Below, piece after piece: positions 1 through 9,337 of a DNA stretch of 64,000 bases (the stretch's first letter is position 1; each line of letters starts with the position of its first letter). The stretch covers positions 1 through 64,000 of the forward strand of contig NZ_QKZK01000012.1 in assembly GCF_003254275.1 (NCBI RefSeq), written 5' to 3'. The notes beneath the pieces were generated by a model, which was not told the DNA's origin, did not search any database, and worked only from the letters and a program-made list of their open reading frames with translations. This stretch comes from Breznakibacter xylanolyticus (lineage in GTDB: Bacteria > Bacteroidota > Bacteroidia > Bacteroidales > Marinilabiliaceae). The position numbers were made by a program, and so were the translations under genes.

Positions 1-7
1 TTAGAAA

Positions 8-36
8 AGCCAGTTGAGTAATCAGCTGGCTTTTTT
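8..36 (+). terminator. Rho-independent terminator of a gene left of the window
   Basis: A stem of about ten pairs (AGCCAGTTGA with TCAGCTGGCT, one G-U pair) with a GTAA loop is followed by six T residues. The gene it serves lies outside the window. Confidence 0.75.
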
Positions 37-38
37 GC

Positions 39-733
39 GTTATAGACTTTTTTATCCGCGAAGTGCACAGGGGATCAGGTAGAGAAGATTTTTTAAACCG
101 CGAATTACGCGAATTACACGAATTGTTGCTCGATGGTGCTCGGTAAATTTTAATGACACGGAGTTGCACTGGGGGGGGTACGGAGGGGCACGGAGTTTTA
201 AGTTGAGCTGGATTGGGGGAGATTTGGCGTTTTTTTTAACCGCGAATTATACGAATTACACGAATTGTTGCGCTGTGGTGCTCGGAGAATTCTCAGTGGC
301 TCGGTGTAATGTTTTTTAGTGACACGGAGGGGGCGCGGAGGGGCACGGAGTTTTTTTTGAGTTGGATTGGGGGCTTGATGTGTGGGCTGGGTGTGAATGG
401 GGTGCTTGTGGGTACTTGGCGTTAGGGATTGCAGCGGAAAGCCCGCAGCCTTAGCGAGGACTTGTAGCGGAAAGCCCGACCCGGAGGGGAACGCCCTGAT
501 GATGAGTTGAAGAGTTTAGAGTGGAGAAGTTTAGAGTGGAGAAGTTTAGGGTGGAGGAGTTTAGGGGGGGAGTTAAGGGCGATTGAAGGCGGAAGGTGTG
601 TCAGACGGGCAGCGGAATATGATTCCGACGGTCGTCTGAAGGTGTTTCAGACGACCGTCGGAAGGTGTGTCGGATGAGTGGGGGTGTAGGGTGTAGGAGT
701 TGAGGGTTTATGAGTTATTGAGAGAGAATTAAA
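39..733. repeat. Gene-free repeat-rich interval
   Basis: No convincing gene. The motif 'cgaattacacgaatt' occurs near 96-126 and again near 238-268, each time followed by a G-rich 'acggaggggcacggag' block, so the interval holds two diverged copies of one unit. Around 505-570 there is a short 'gtggagaagtttaga' reiteration resembling the longer tract at 13291-13430. The same 'cgaattacacgaatt' motif recurs near 6990, 23325, 26095 and 31485, so it is a dispersed intergenic repeat and not a local duplication. Confidence 0.6.
623..663. repeat. Perfect 18-bp inverted repeat
   Basis: The arms at 623-640 and 646-663 are exact reverse complements, separated by GGTGT. There is no T-run, so it is not a standard terminator. 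It lies 70 bases beyond the stop of the flavoprotein gene at 734-1267. Confidence 0.7.
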
Positions 734-1267
734 TTATTGATCGTTTGGTTGTTTTTTGTGGTTGACGAGGGCTTCGATGCCGCGTTGGATTTTGTATTGG
801 TCGTGGGGAGCACCAAATTCTTTACAGGTGACGGATTCGATGGGGACTTTCCAGATTTTGACGTTGCGGACGGCGGGGTCGTTGTATGAGAATTCGCGGT
901 CGATGTATTGGCCCATGATGATGTTGAGGGCTTGACGTTTTTCGTTGAGGTCGTCGATGAATTGAACGCGTCCGAAAGCGACGACGCTTTTGGCTTTCAT
1001 GCGGTAGCTGCAGGCGACTTTGGGGTGTTGGAAGGCGAGTTGGTGATCGATGCTGAAAGAGATGCAGATTTGGTTGTTTTGGTTGAGGATGTCGATGACG
1101 CGACCGTGGGGGGCGGAGTGGAGGTAAAGGGTGTTGTTTAGGTAGCCGAAGTTCATGGGCAGCACGTAGGGAGTGTTGTTGAAGTCGGCCACGCCAATGA
1201 AACAGATGTCGCTTTGGCGGATGACGGCTTCGATGATTTGCGGGTCGGAGTGGGTGATGGTTTGCAT
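734..1267 (-). CDS. Pyridoxamine 5'-phosphate oxidase family flavoprotein (NimA-like)
   Basis: A 177-residue protein of the split-barrel FMN-binding fold. The N-terminal strand pattern (CFIGVAD, then PYVLPMNFGY and LYLHSAPHGR) is typical of the group that includes 5-nitroimidazole reductases and haem-handling flavoproteins. The family binds FMN and usually reduces or oxidises small molecules in the cytoplasm; the substrate cannot be told from sequence. The start ATG at 1267 is 18 bases beyond the dnaG stop on the same strand, so the two are probably co-transcribed, with dnaG first. Resistance to nitroimidazoles is only a possibility. Confidence 0.8.
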   Translation of the reverse strand: MQTITHSDPQIIEAVIRQSDICFIGVADFNNTPYVLPMNFGYLNNTLYLHSAPHGRVIDILNQNNQICISFSIDHQLAFQHPKVACSYRMKAKSVVAFGRVQFIDDLNEKRQALNIIMGQYIDREFSYNDPAVRNVKIWKVPIESVTCKEFGAPHDQYKIQRGIEALVNHKKQPNDQ

Positions 1268-1285
1268 GGGGATGTTTTTTGAGAG

Positions 1286-3247
1286 TTATTTAACGATGAT
1301 GCGGCCGCCGAGGAGTGAGGCGAGCGTTTTTTTGACGATTTGCCATTTTTGGTTTTCGACCATGAGTTGCATGAGTCGGTCGATATTTTTTTCTTCCTGA
1401 GCTTTTTTGATTTGTTTGCTGTTTTCTTCTAACAGGAGGATGACTTTTTTGTTTTTGAGTTCGAGGACGACTTTAGGGACGATTTCGGTGAGGAGGTCTT
1501 CTTCGGATTTTGGGGTTCCAAACCGCGCATGTATTTTACTCAATTGGTGTTGTCGGCTGACCAGGTCGGAGGCCATTTGGGCGACGTTGACGTCGGTGTG
1601 GTTGATGAAGAGCATGTCGGTGACGGGGATGCCCTGGTTATGGGCATTGGAGAAGATGTCGAGCATACGGTTGTAGGTGGGGTTGGTGCTTTGGAGGTCG
1701 TCGATTTTGAGTTCGCGCACGATGAATTCGCCTACGGAAAGCATGTCGCCTTCGGGAGTAGTGGTGAGCGGGAAGTTTGCAAATTTGACGAGGTATCGGA
1801 GTACTTCGCGTTCCTCGATTTCAAATTTGTTGTCGATGATGTTTGATTGCGCTTGAGCGAACACATCGGGCGGCGCAAAGAGGTCCGCCGGGGGTTCGTC
1901 GGGTCGTTGAATCGGTTGTCGGTTTGATTCCTGTTCGCGTTTTTGTCGGGTGAGTTTGGTGAGTTCGGCATATAGCACCGGTTCCTGCACGTCGAGTTGG
2001 TTGCTGCATTCTTTAATGTAAACGCTTCGGACGATGGGGTCGGGGATGGTGAAGATGGTTTTGACGATGTCCTGAATGAGGGATGCACGCTTAATGGGGT
2101 CGTTTTTAGCATCCTGGAGCAGGAGTCCGGTTTTGAAGCGGATGAAGTCGGTTTCGTGTTGGTTGATGTATTCGATGAGCTGCTCGGCCGGCATCTTTCG
2201 GGAGAAGGAGTCGGGGTCGTCGCCATCGGGCAGGAGCAGGACTTTGACGTTCATGCCTTCTTCGAGCACGAGGTCGATACCGCGCAGGGCGGCTTTGATA
2301 CCGGCGGGGTCACCATCGTAGAGGATGGTGATGTTAGGGGTGAAGCGTTTGATGAGCAGGATTTGATCCTGAGTGAGGGCTGTGCCCGACGAGGCGACCA
2401 CGTTGGTAATGCCGGCCTGGTGCATGGAGATGACGTCGGTGTAACCTTCGACGAGGAAGCACCGGTTTTGTTTAACGATTTCCTGCTTGGCCTGGTATAT
2501 GCCGTAAAGGATACGGCTTTTGTGGTAGATGTCGGATTCGGGGGAGTTGAGGTATTTGGCGGTTTTGGCGTCGGTTTTGAGGACTCGACCGCCAAATGCA
2601 ATGACTTTACCGGTGAGGTTATGAATGGGAAACATGACGCGTCCCCTGAACCGGTCGGCGCGATAGTCGTCTTTGAAGATTCCGAGGCCGGTTTTTTCGA
2701 TGAATTCTTGTTTGAATCCGTTTTTGAGTGCTTCTTTGATGAAAGCGTCGCGTTCTTCGGGAGAATAGCCGAGTTGGAATTTGCGGATGATGTCATCGCG
2801 AAAGCCTCTGGAACGGAAATAGGACAGCCCGACGGATTGACCTTCGTCGGTTTGGAACATGGTGTTTTCGAAGAATTTTTGAGCGAAAGAGCTGACCACC
2901 ATCATGCTTTCGCGTTCGTTGCGAAGCATCTCCTGTTGAGGGGAGACTTCGGTTTCTTCGATGGGGATGTGGAATTTTTTGCCCAGGTAACGGATGGCAT
3001 CCACAAAGGTGAGCTGCTCGTGTTCCATGACAAAGTGGAGGCCGTTACCTCCTTTGCCGCAACCAAAGCACTTGAAGATGCCCTTGGCCGGAGAGACCAT
3101 GAAGGAGGGCGTTTTTTCGTTGTGGAATGGGCAGTTGCCGATGTAGTTGGTTCCACGGCGTTTGAGACTGATGAACTCGGAAACGATGTCCACAATCTGC
3201 GCCTGGGCAGCATCCATAACCCGGTCGATGGTACTTTGGTCAATCAT
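1286..3247 (-). CDS. dnaG: DNA primase DnaG
   Basis: A 653-residue primase that makes RNA primers for replication. The CHC2 zinc finger is complete (C39, H42, C60, C63), followed by the RNA polymerase core with the TOPRIM region around residues 260-345 (VEGYTDVISMHQAG, LYDGDPAG) and a C-terminal helicase-binding region. I use the ATG at 3247: the frame extends to a TTG at 3262, but a TAnnTTTG promoter element occupies 3252-3259, between the two, so an upstream start would not be transcribed from it. Length and domain order are normal. Followed 18 bases later by the flavoprotein gene. Confidence 0.97.
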   Translation of the reverse strand: MIDQSTIDRVMDAAQAQIVDIVSEFISLKRRGTNYIGNCPFHNEKTPSFMVSPAKGIFKCFGCGKGGNGLHFVMEHEQLTFVDAIRYLGKKFHIPIEETEVSPQQEMLRNERESMMVVSSFAQKFFENTMFQTDEGQSVGLSYFRSRGFRDDIIRKFQLGYSPEERDAFIKEALKNGFKQEFIEKTGLGIFKDDYRADRFRGRVMFPIHNLTGKVIAFGGRVLKTDAKTAKYLNSPESDIYHKSRILYGIYQAKQEIVKQNRCFLVEGYTDVISMHQAGITNVVASSGTALTQDQILLIKRFTPNITILYDGDPAGIKAALRGIDLVLEEGMNVKVLLLPDGDDPDSFSRKMPAEQLIEYINQHETDFIRFKTGLLLQDAKNDPIKRASLIQDIVKTIFTIPDPIVRSVYIKECSNQLDVQEPVLYAELTKLTRQKREQESNRQPIQRPDEPPADLFAPPDVFAQAQSNIIDNKFEIEEREVLRYLVKFANFPLTTTPEGDMLSVGEFIVRELKIDDLQSTNPTYNRMLDIFSNAHNQGIPVTDMLFINHTDVNVAQMASDLVSRQHQLSKIHARFGTPKSEEDLLTEIVPKVVLELKNKKVILLLEENSKQIKKAQEEKNIDRLMQLMVENQKWQIVKKTLASLLGGRIIVK

Positions 3248-3251
3248 GGTG

Positions 3252-3259
3252 CAAAGATA
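3252..3259 (-). promoter_or_regulatory. Promoter -7 element for dnaG
   Basis: TATCTTTG on the minus strand is an exact match to the Bacteroidota -7 consensus TAnnTTTG. Only four bases separate it from the dnaG ATG, implying an mRNA with little or no leader. No TTTG is visible at the -33 distance. Confidence 0.55.
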
Positions 3260-3798
3260 CAAATTCTATATGCAAGAATTTTTTTGGGAGGGATGGATGT
3301 TTGATGGTTGAGGATGTGATTCGATTAACGAGAGTTATGGTTAGAATTAGATGAGGCGTTGTTGTCAATAAGCTTAGAAGAGACACAGGGTTCAGCGTTT
3401 TTTCAGGTGAAGATGTAAGTTTGAAAAACCTTAAACCTCAATGCAGATAATTCAGCATTCACTCATCTTCCTTGGCGTAATCAACTAAGAACTAACACTG
3501 AGCTACAGTGAGGTCAGATGAGAGACGGTGAGAAGAAGAAATCTCAGTTTACTCGGCGTTCATTCATTTTCTTGAGCCTAATTAACTAAGAAATGACAGT
3601 GATTTGCAGTGAGATAAGATAAGATCCAGTGAGGAGAAGAAGCCTCAGTGCCACTCGGTAAAAGAGTTATATAGTAGACAACACGGGGGCACAGAGTTTT
3701 TTATTTATGAAGTGTGTTTGATGAAGATCGCATTCTGTGTTCAAATAAAAATGCAGATAACTTGTGAGAGTTATATGGAAGTAACGGTTGTTAATTTA
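3260..3798. repeat. Intergenic interval with degenerate repeats
   Basis: No gene seen. Two diverged copies of a unit reading roughly 'actgagctacagtgagg...gatgagagacggtgag(a)agaagaa' lie near 3440-3535 and 3545-3650; relatives recur at 7120-7410. The open frames crossing this stretch are not protein-like. Confidence 0.5.
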
Positions 3799-3806
3799 TA
3801 ATTTTG
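3799..3806 (+). promoter_or_regulatory. Candidate promoter -7 element for the U32 protein gene
   Basis: TAATTTTG matches TAnnTTTG, 67 bases before the start at 3874. The surrounding sequence (TATAATTTTGCAC, then AAGAGG) resembles that before grpE at 32090. No good -33 box. Confidence 0.45.
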
Positions 3807-3873
3807 CACCATTCACAAGAGGCGATGAGGACGTTGAAATAAGGCGTTGATTCAGAGCTGATAATCAAAGAAT

Positions 3874-5136
3874 ATGTCATTTACACGTCAGGAGATAGAG
3901 ATCATGGCGCCGGCGGGCTCGTATGAGTCGTTGATGGCGGCCATTCAGGGAGGTGCCGATTCGGTGTATTTTGGGGTTGAGAAGTTGAACATGCGCGCCC
4001 GGTCGTCGGCCAATTTCACCATTGCCGATTTGCATGAGATTGTGCGCATTTCACGGGAACATGGGGTGAAGACATACCTGACGGTCAATACGGTGCTGTA
4101 TGATGATGACCTGCCGGTGATGCGCGATGTGATTGACGCGGCCAAGGAGGCCGGTGTGACAGCCATTATCGCCGCCGACCAGGCAGCCATTCATTATGCG
4201 CGGTCGATTGGCGTTGAGGTCCACATTTCTACCCAGGTAAACATCTCAAATATAGAGACCTTGAAGTTTTACAGTCATTACGCCGATGTGGTGGTTTTGG
4301 CGCGTGAGCTCAACATGACTCAGGTCGCAGCCATTCATCGAGAGATTGAGCGACAACAGATTAAAGGACCTTCGGGGGAATTGATTCGGATTGAGATGTT
4401 TGTGCATGGCGCGTTATGCATGGCCGTGTCGGGGAAGTGTTATCTGAGTTTGCATCAATACAACTCATCGGCCAACCGGGGCGGCTGCCTTCAAACATGC
4501 CGTCGCTCGTACGTGGTCACGGATAAGGAGACGGGCAACGAACTTGAGATTGATAACGAATACATCATGTCGCCCAAGGATTTGAAAACCATTGGTTTTT
4601 TGGATACGGTGTTAAAGTCCGGCGTGCGAGTTCTTAAAATAGAAGGGCGCGCCCGTTCGGCCGACTATGTGAAGATGGTGGTGAGTTGTTATCACGAAGC
4701 AGTGGCTGCTGTCATTGACGGGACGTTCGGACCTGAAAAAGTGGCTGTTTGGGACGAGCGTTTGTCGACCGTATTCAATCGTGGCTTTTGGGATGGTTAC
4801 TACATGGGACAGACCATGGGTGAGTGGACCGAGAATTATGGCAACAAGGCCACGCGCAAGCGGGTTTACGCGGGCAAGGTGACGAACTATTTTCCAAAGC
4901 TTGGTGTGGCTGAGATATTGTTGGAGACCCGCGGAGCCAATCAGGGTGACACCATCCTGATCACCGGTCCTACCACCGGGGTTATGGAGCTGGTCATTGG
5001 CGAGCTGCGAGTGGATTTGCAGCCGGTGGATGTCGCCGATAAAGGGGTGCGATTTTCGATGCCGGTACCCGAAAAAGTTCGTCGTTCCGATAAAGTATTT
5101 TTGTTGGTTGATGCCCGGGAGGTGCCGCAACAATGA
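3874..5136 (+). CDS. Peptidase U32 family protein (TrhP/YegQ-like)
   Basis: A 420-residue member of the U32 family. The family signature is present near residue 170 as EMFVHGALCMAVSGKC, followed by the cysteine-containing NRGGCLQTCRRSY segment expected to bind an iron-sulfur cluster. Although named peptidases, characterised bacterial members (TrhP in E. coli) act in prephenate-dependent hydroxylation of the wobble uridine of tRNA; I infer that role here. The N-terminal TIM-barrel portion starts MAPAGSYESLMAAIQGGAD, a family hallmark. The stop overlaps the next start as ATGA, indicating translational coupling with the DUF2797 gene. Confidence 0.88.
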   Translation: MSFTRQEIEIMAPAGSYESLMAAIQGGADSVYFGVEKLNMRARSSANFTIADLHEIVRISREHGVKTYLTVNTVLYDDDLPVMRDVIDAAKEAGVTAIIAADQAAIHYARSIGVEVHISTQVNISNIETLKFYSHYADVVVLARELNMTQVAAIHREIERQQIKGPSGELIRIEMFVHGALCMAVSGKCYLSLHQYNSSANRGGCLQTCRRSYVVTDKETGNELEIDNEYIMSPKDLKTIGFLDTVLKSGVRVLKIEGRARSADYVKMVVSCYHEAVAAVIDGTFGPEKVAVWDERLSTVFNRGFWDGYYMGQTMGEWTENYGNKATRKRVYAGKVTNYFPKLGVAEILLETRGANQGDTILITGPTTGVMELVIGELRVDLQPVDVADKGVRFSMPVPEKVRRSDKVFLLVDAREVPQQ

Positions 5137-5939
5137 GGTGGCAGGGACATATTGAGAAAATGGCGGCACGATTAGAGGGGCTGGTGCATTATCAGTTGCC
5201 GCTTGATGACGTGCTGGTGGATGTGAATGCTTTGTTGGGACGTCGTTTGCGAGTTTCATTTATGCACAGCATCCGCTGTGTGTCGTGCGGCAAGACGATA
5301 CCGAAAACATACGGTCAGGGTTTTTGTTATCCCTGTTTCACCACGGTTCCGGAGGCAGATGCGTGCGTGTTGTCGCCCGAGAAATGCCGCGCCCATTTGG
5401 GCGAAGCGCGCGACATGTCGTGGGCCACAGCTCATTGCCTCATTCCGCACGTGGTGTACCTGGCCATGTCGGGCAACATTAAGGTGGGCGTGACCCGTCA
5501 CACACAGGTTCCAATACGATGGATCGATCAGGGAGCCTCGTCGGCCGTGGTGCTGTGTGAGACGCCTAACCGACACATCGCGGGAGTGATTGAGGTGTTT
5601 TTGAAGCAACATTATCCCGATAAGACCAAGTGGCAGCAAATGTTGAAAGGGGTACATGATGAAGGCGATCTATTGGTTGAGAAACAGCGGGCAGCAGCCT
5701 TGTTACCGCCGATATTACGACGATACGTGAGCGGGAACGATCAGGTGACGAGTTTGAGTTACCCATATGCGGGTGCTTTACCCGAGATGTTGGCGCAGGT
5801 GACCTTTGACAAGCAATCGGTTGTTGAAGGCGTGTTAACGGCTGTGCGGGGGCAATACCTGGTTTTTGATCACCATTGGGCACTCAATGTGCGCCGTCAC
5901 CGGGGTTACTTGGTTGTTGTTGAGACCATTGATGACTGA
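5133..5939 (+). CDS. DUF2797 family protein
   Basis: A 268-residue protein coupled by ATGA overlap to the U32 gene. It has a cysteine-rich segment (RCVSCGK, later FCYPC and a C before LSPEKC) suggesting a zinc site, followed by a segment (VYLAMSGNIKVGVTR ... RWIDQGA) resembling a GIY-YIG-like fold, as described for DUF2797. Its function is not established; the coupling to a probable tRNA-modifying enzyme suggests an RNA-related role. Its last 56 bases overlap the convergent gene at 5884-6807. Confidence 0.78.
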   Translation: MRWQGHIEKMAARLEGLVHYQLPLDDVLVDVNALLGRRLRVSFMHSIRCVSCGKTIPKTYGQGFCYPCFTTVPEADACVLSPEKCRAHLGEARDMSWATAHCLIPHVVYLAMSGNIKVGVTRHTQVPIRWIDQGASSAVVLCETPNRHIAGVIEVFLKQHYPDKTKWQQMLKGVHDEGDLLVEKQRAAALLPPILRRYVSGNDQVTSLSYPYAGALPEMLAQVTFDKQSVVEGVLTAVRGQYLVFDHHWALNVRRHRGYLVVVETIDD

Positions 5940-6807
5940 GGGTAGCTCTGATTTTCGATTCTTCATGGAGACGACCGGCATCACCCGGTTGTTTGTTCTG
6001 CCGTTCGATAAACGATAATTCGGCTATGACGGGGCGGAGGTTGCAGACCAACACCCCATCGCGTGGTGCTGCATCTTTCTTTATGCGCGCGGCATTGAAA
6101 TAACTATTTATGAAGATGTGGTTGCTAATCACCGATTCAAGTGTTGTTGAGGATTTGTGAGATGTGTTGATTTCCTTTAACGGGATGGCATTGCTGTAAT
6201 TGCGGCTCAGTTTTTCTGAAACGGCCTGGGCTGTTTGTGCCTGAAGTGCCGAAGTGACCACCACCGGAGCATCGCCGGCAATGATGCGGATGTGGTTGAG
6301 TAGTGCTAACGATTCGGAAGCCATCGTTGATGAGTCGGAAAAGGATGTGTTGAATAGGTAAAAGATGTGTCCGGTTTTTAAGTAACGCAACTTGAGCCAA
6401 CTGACGATAGAAGGCGCATTCATGATAGAATCGGAAAGTCGGAATTCAGAACGGGCAATGACGTCCAGTTGATTCGCATTGTAAAGAACCGGGTTGAATG
6501 GTTTCGAGTGAGTGGTAGAGAAACGTTTGTCGCCCGCAAAAGTATATTGAGGAATGTCGAGCATCAGGCTGTTTATTTGCGACTTGCTGATGTTTTGTAA
6601 GCCGATGAGATCGGGGGTGGACTCGTTGATGAGTGATAACGTCTTTGATTTTAAGTTGTTCCATGAGATGGTTTGGCCATCGGGTTGATGATCGGGTAGG
6701 AACAGCGACATGACCCTTAGCCCATGAGGTTTTAGACATCCTGAAATGGCCGTCATCCCGAAGATGATCAATAACAGCTGCAGATATTTTTTCATTTTCA
6801 CACGCAT
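5884..6807 (-). CDS. Lipoprotein with degenerate endonuclease/exonuclease/phosphatase-like fold
   Basis: A 307-residue protein with a lipoprotein signal (hydrophobic stretch, then AISGC). The start is at 6807, with a second ATG four codons later (MKKYLQ) that may be the real one. The body has an EEP-like beginning: a segment equivalent to LRVMSLFLPD, then TPDLIGLQNI where active EEP enzymes carry DvigLQE. The usual catalytic glutamate is replaced by N, and I see no clear later His-Asp motif, so the protein may be inactive or bind a ligand. It overlaps the DUF2797 gene by 56 bases tail to tail. Confidence 0.6.
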   Translation of the reverse strand: MRVKMKKYLQLLLIIFGMTAISGCLKPHGLRVMSLFLPDHQPDGQTISWNNLKSKTLSLINESTPDLIGLQNISKSQINSLMLDIPQYTFAGDKRFSTTHSKPFNPVLYNANQLDVIARSEFRLSDSIMNAPSIVSWLKLRYLKTGHIFYLFNTSFSDSSTMASESLALLNHIRIIAGDAPVVVTSALQAQTAQAVSEKLSRNYSNAIPLKEINTSHKSSTTLESVISNHIFINSYFNAARIKKDAAPRDGVLVCNLRPVIAELSFIERQNKQPGDAGRLHEESKIRATLSHQWSQQQPSNPGDGAH

Positions 6808-7421
6808 GAGTTCCCAATCTTCTCGTTAGATGATGGTAAAATTAATGCACTCAAAAAGTGACGTTGGGATGTGTTACGTGGATCGTCATATTTTAGTGAC
6901 GATTTTCGAGAATTTTTTGAGTTAAAAATTCGGAATTATCATAATGATAGTGGTCGGGTTGATGGCTTCGTTTTTTTTGTCCGGGAATTGCGCGAACTGT
7001 ACGAATTGTTTGAAATACAGCGTTTCCGATGAATGAAGATGAGCAAGTAAACGCGGTGGTTAAGGCGCTGTTTGGTTTTGTTAACTGCTTGTATTAGAAT
7101 AAAAAATGCAGATTGCTCAGTGTTCACTCAACTTCTTTAGCGTAATCGACGAAGAACTGATGCTGAGTTGCAGTGAGGGATGATGAGAGTCGGTGAGGGG
7201 AAGAAGTTTCAGTGTGATTTGGCGTTTATTCTTCTTTTTTCGATGAAGAACTGACGCTGAGTTGCAGTGAGTGAAGATGAGGGGCGGTGAGAAATATTAA
7301 AACTCTGTGAATCTTAGTGTTAACTCATATTTCTCAGTGTAACCAGCTAAGAACTGACACTGAGTTGCAGTGAGGGAGGATGAGAACCGTTGAGGGGAAG
7401 AAGTTTCAGCGGAACTTTTTG
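6808..7421. repeat. AT-rich intergenic interval with three repeat copies
   Basis: No gene seen. It contains a diverged 'gaattgcgcgaactgtacgaatt' motif near 6990-7012 and at least three copies of the 'gagttgcagtgagg..gatgaga..ggtgaggggaagaagtttcag' unit near 7120-7210, 7240-7295 and 7310-7410, the family already seen at 3440-3650. Confidence 0.55.
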
Positions 7422-7451
7422 TTACTTTGTGGTTCAAAACATATATAAGCC

Positions 7452-7907
7452 ATGGAATCCCCAGAGCCATCGTATCCACAATTGAAGCTGTCTAATCAGT
7501 TGTGTTTTCCGTTTTATGCCGCGTCGATGCTTATAACGCGACACTATCAGCCCTTGCTCGACACTATTGGGTTGACTTATCCGCAGTATCTGGTGATGAT
7601 GGTGCTGTGGGAGAAGGATGGTTTGACAGTGGGGCAGATCTCTTCGCAGTTGATGCTCAATACCAATACCATTACGCCATTGCTAAAGCGCCTGGAGAAG
7701 TCTGGTTTGTTGGTGCGTACACGTTCGGAAGAAGATGAGCGTCGGGTATTGGTGACATTGACTGATCGCGGAAGATCCTTGCAGCAGGAGGCAGCTCAAA
7801 TTCCGATGAAGTTGGTCGAAAAGGTGGATTATCCCATCGACAAAGCCATGAGGTTGATGCAGGAGATTCGAGATTTTTTGGATGCATTAAAGGGAGAGGA
7901 GCCATAA
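7452..7907 (+). CDS. ohrR: MarR family peroxide-sensing repressor OhrR
   Basis: A 151-residue winged-helix regulator. Its N-terminal segment LSNQLCFPFYAAS is the OhrR signature, with the reactive cysteine at C18. The DNA-binding wing is at about residues 50-105 (LTVGQISSQLMLNTNTITPLLKRLE, split here by position only; then DERRVLVTLT). C18 is the only cysteine, so it belongs to the single-cysteine class, in which oxidation is completed by a low-molecular-weight thiol or overoxidation. Family members repress an organic hydroperoxide reductase gene (ohr); none is adjacent here. A near-consensus TTACTTTG lies at 7422-7429. Confidence 0.85.
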   Translation: MESPEPSYPQLKLSNQLCFPFYAASMLITRHYQPLLDTIGLTYPQYLVMMVLWEKDGLTVGQISSQLMLNTNTITPLLKRLEKSGLLVRTRSEEDERRVLVTLTDRGRSLQQEAAQIPMKLVEKVDYPIDKAMRLMQEIRDFLDALKGEEP

Positions 7908-9337
7908 ATCAGTTTCCTGTTTTCCCAGAGTTTTCAGCGAACACAGAGTCAGAATAAACGCAAAGGCGCGAAGGCGCTGAGTTATTTTGTTACGCCATGC
8001 GTTTAAATAACAAAGCAGATAACTCAAAATTGTTATATAATAGTTTTTAGTGAACACGGAGACACCGGGACACAGAGTTTTATTTTGATTTATCATATCA
8101 TCCTGATGAAGCTTTGCCCCCCCCCCCCTAGTTCAAATAAAAAATTAGATAACACAAAAGAGTTACATCGTAGAAGGAATAAACGCTGAGGCTAAAGGCG
8201 CTGAGTTACTTTGTAACGCCTTGCGTTTGTGTAAAAAAAGCAGATGACTCAAAAGAGTAATATGGTAGAGTGGCTCGGGGTTGGTTTCGTTGTGTTTGCA
8301 GGAAGCGTATTTGAACTCTTGTGCTTTTTTCAATGTCGTATCGTTTGTGTTATTAGGGTGAAAGACAAGAAAATTGTTAAGCTTCAGATAGATCGGAAAG
8401 ACTTATGAGGCCCAAGAACTCATTTATAATCTTTTTCATTTCATTCTCATTGTCTCAATGTCTTATTCTTTGGCTCTATTCTGATTCATATGGGTAATCG
8501 TATGTATTCACTCAAACCTATATTTCGTGCCCTCGAGCCGGGCGGGCTCTTACTTTTAATTCGGCAAGTGTTTGTTTTCATTTGCCCTCATGATTAAGCG
8601 TCGCTGAGCTCCGCTGAATTGGCTACAGCCCCAAAAAGTAAGCAATTTTTGCATTAAGTGAGAGCATTGTGCAAACTGTTTTGTCAATGCCGAACGTTGC
8701 AAAAATCAGCTTTGCTAAAAAAGGCCGCCGCTGACGTAAAATGGCTAAAAATCATAGGCCTTCGCTAAAATCTGCGAACTCGCAAGCTCAAACAGCGCAT
8801 ATTTTTTTACGCTCAGGCCTATGATTTTTTTAACGCCATTTTCATCTGTATATTATTTGTTTTCAATTGGTCAGATGGAACTCGCCAATAATCAACTCCT
8901 GTGTATCGAAGTGTTAGCCAGGGCTCGTTTCCAAAGGCGGCTTAGTTACCTTGTGTTGATTTCGTGCTTTCATATTTTGTTTATCCACAGGATTCGACAT
9001 AGAGCCTATTCTTTTAACTAGACGGCATTGACTTTTATTTGTCGGGTTAATATTAATTAATGTATTTGATTGTGAGCTGTTTGTTTTGATTGTTGGAGCT
9101 AGGTTTACTTTATGTGTGAGCAGTTAGGCAGAACTTGGCTGAAATTATTGACATGAGGTGGTAAGCAAGTTTGAAAATGAGTATCTTGCAAGCCAAATTT
9201 TGCGAACGTTCCGGCGGTAAAATAAGGAGCTTTTGATTTGTCAATGAGAGGGTTGTAGGCCGCATTGGGTGTGTTAATCCGTGCCCTGTTGTGTTGTGTC
9301 ATCACTTCATTGAATAATCAAGTTATCAACTGTCGGA
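7908..9337. repeat. Long gene-free interval with several repeat types
   Basis: I find no credible gene in 1.4 kb. Two copies of a unit beginning 'aataaacgc' and running through 'aaggcgctgagtta..ttgt.acgcc.tgcgttt' to 'gcagat.actcaaaa' lie at about 7952-8045 and 8175-8272; a third is at 51295-51392. A run of nine or more C occurs near 8120. From about 8530 to 9020 the sequence changes character (see the inverted repeat at 8738-8842). The rest, to 9337, is AT-rich and featureless. Confidence 0.5.
8738..8842. repeat. Long imperfect inverted repeat
   Basis: AAAATGGCtaaaaatcatAGGCC at 8738-8760 is mirrored by GGCCTatgatttttttaaCGCCATTTT ending at 8842, leaving a loop of about 55 bases. The segment is embedded in a block (about 8530-9020) starting 'cctcgagccgggcgggctc' that looks like a dispersed element and not a decayed gene. 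Confidence 0.5.

Noticed and set aside
623-663. The inverted repeat contains GTCGTCTGAA, similar to neisserial DNA uptake sequences, which often occur as inverted pairs.
   Set aside because: One short occurrence, in DNA otherwise typical of Bacteroidota, with no second copy noticed; chance or an unrelated palindrome is more likely.
1997-3304. A 435-codon frame opposite dnaG.
   Set aside because: Antisense shadow of dnaG with skewed Val/Phe/Asp composition; the sense frame has all primase motifs.
8821-9021. A 66-codon frame in the gap before the aminotransferase.
   Set aside because: It starts inside the inverted-repeat block and has no ribosome site or recognisable domain.
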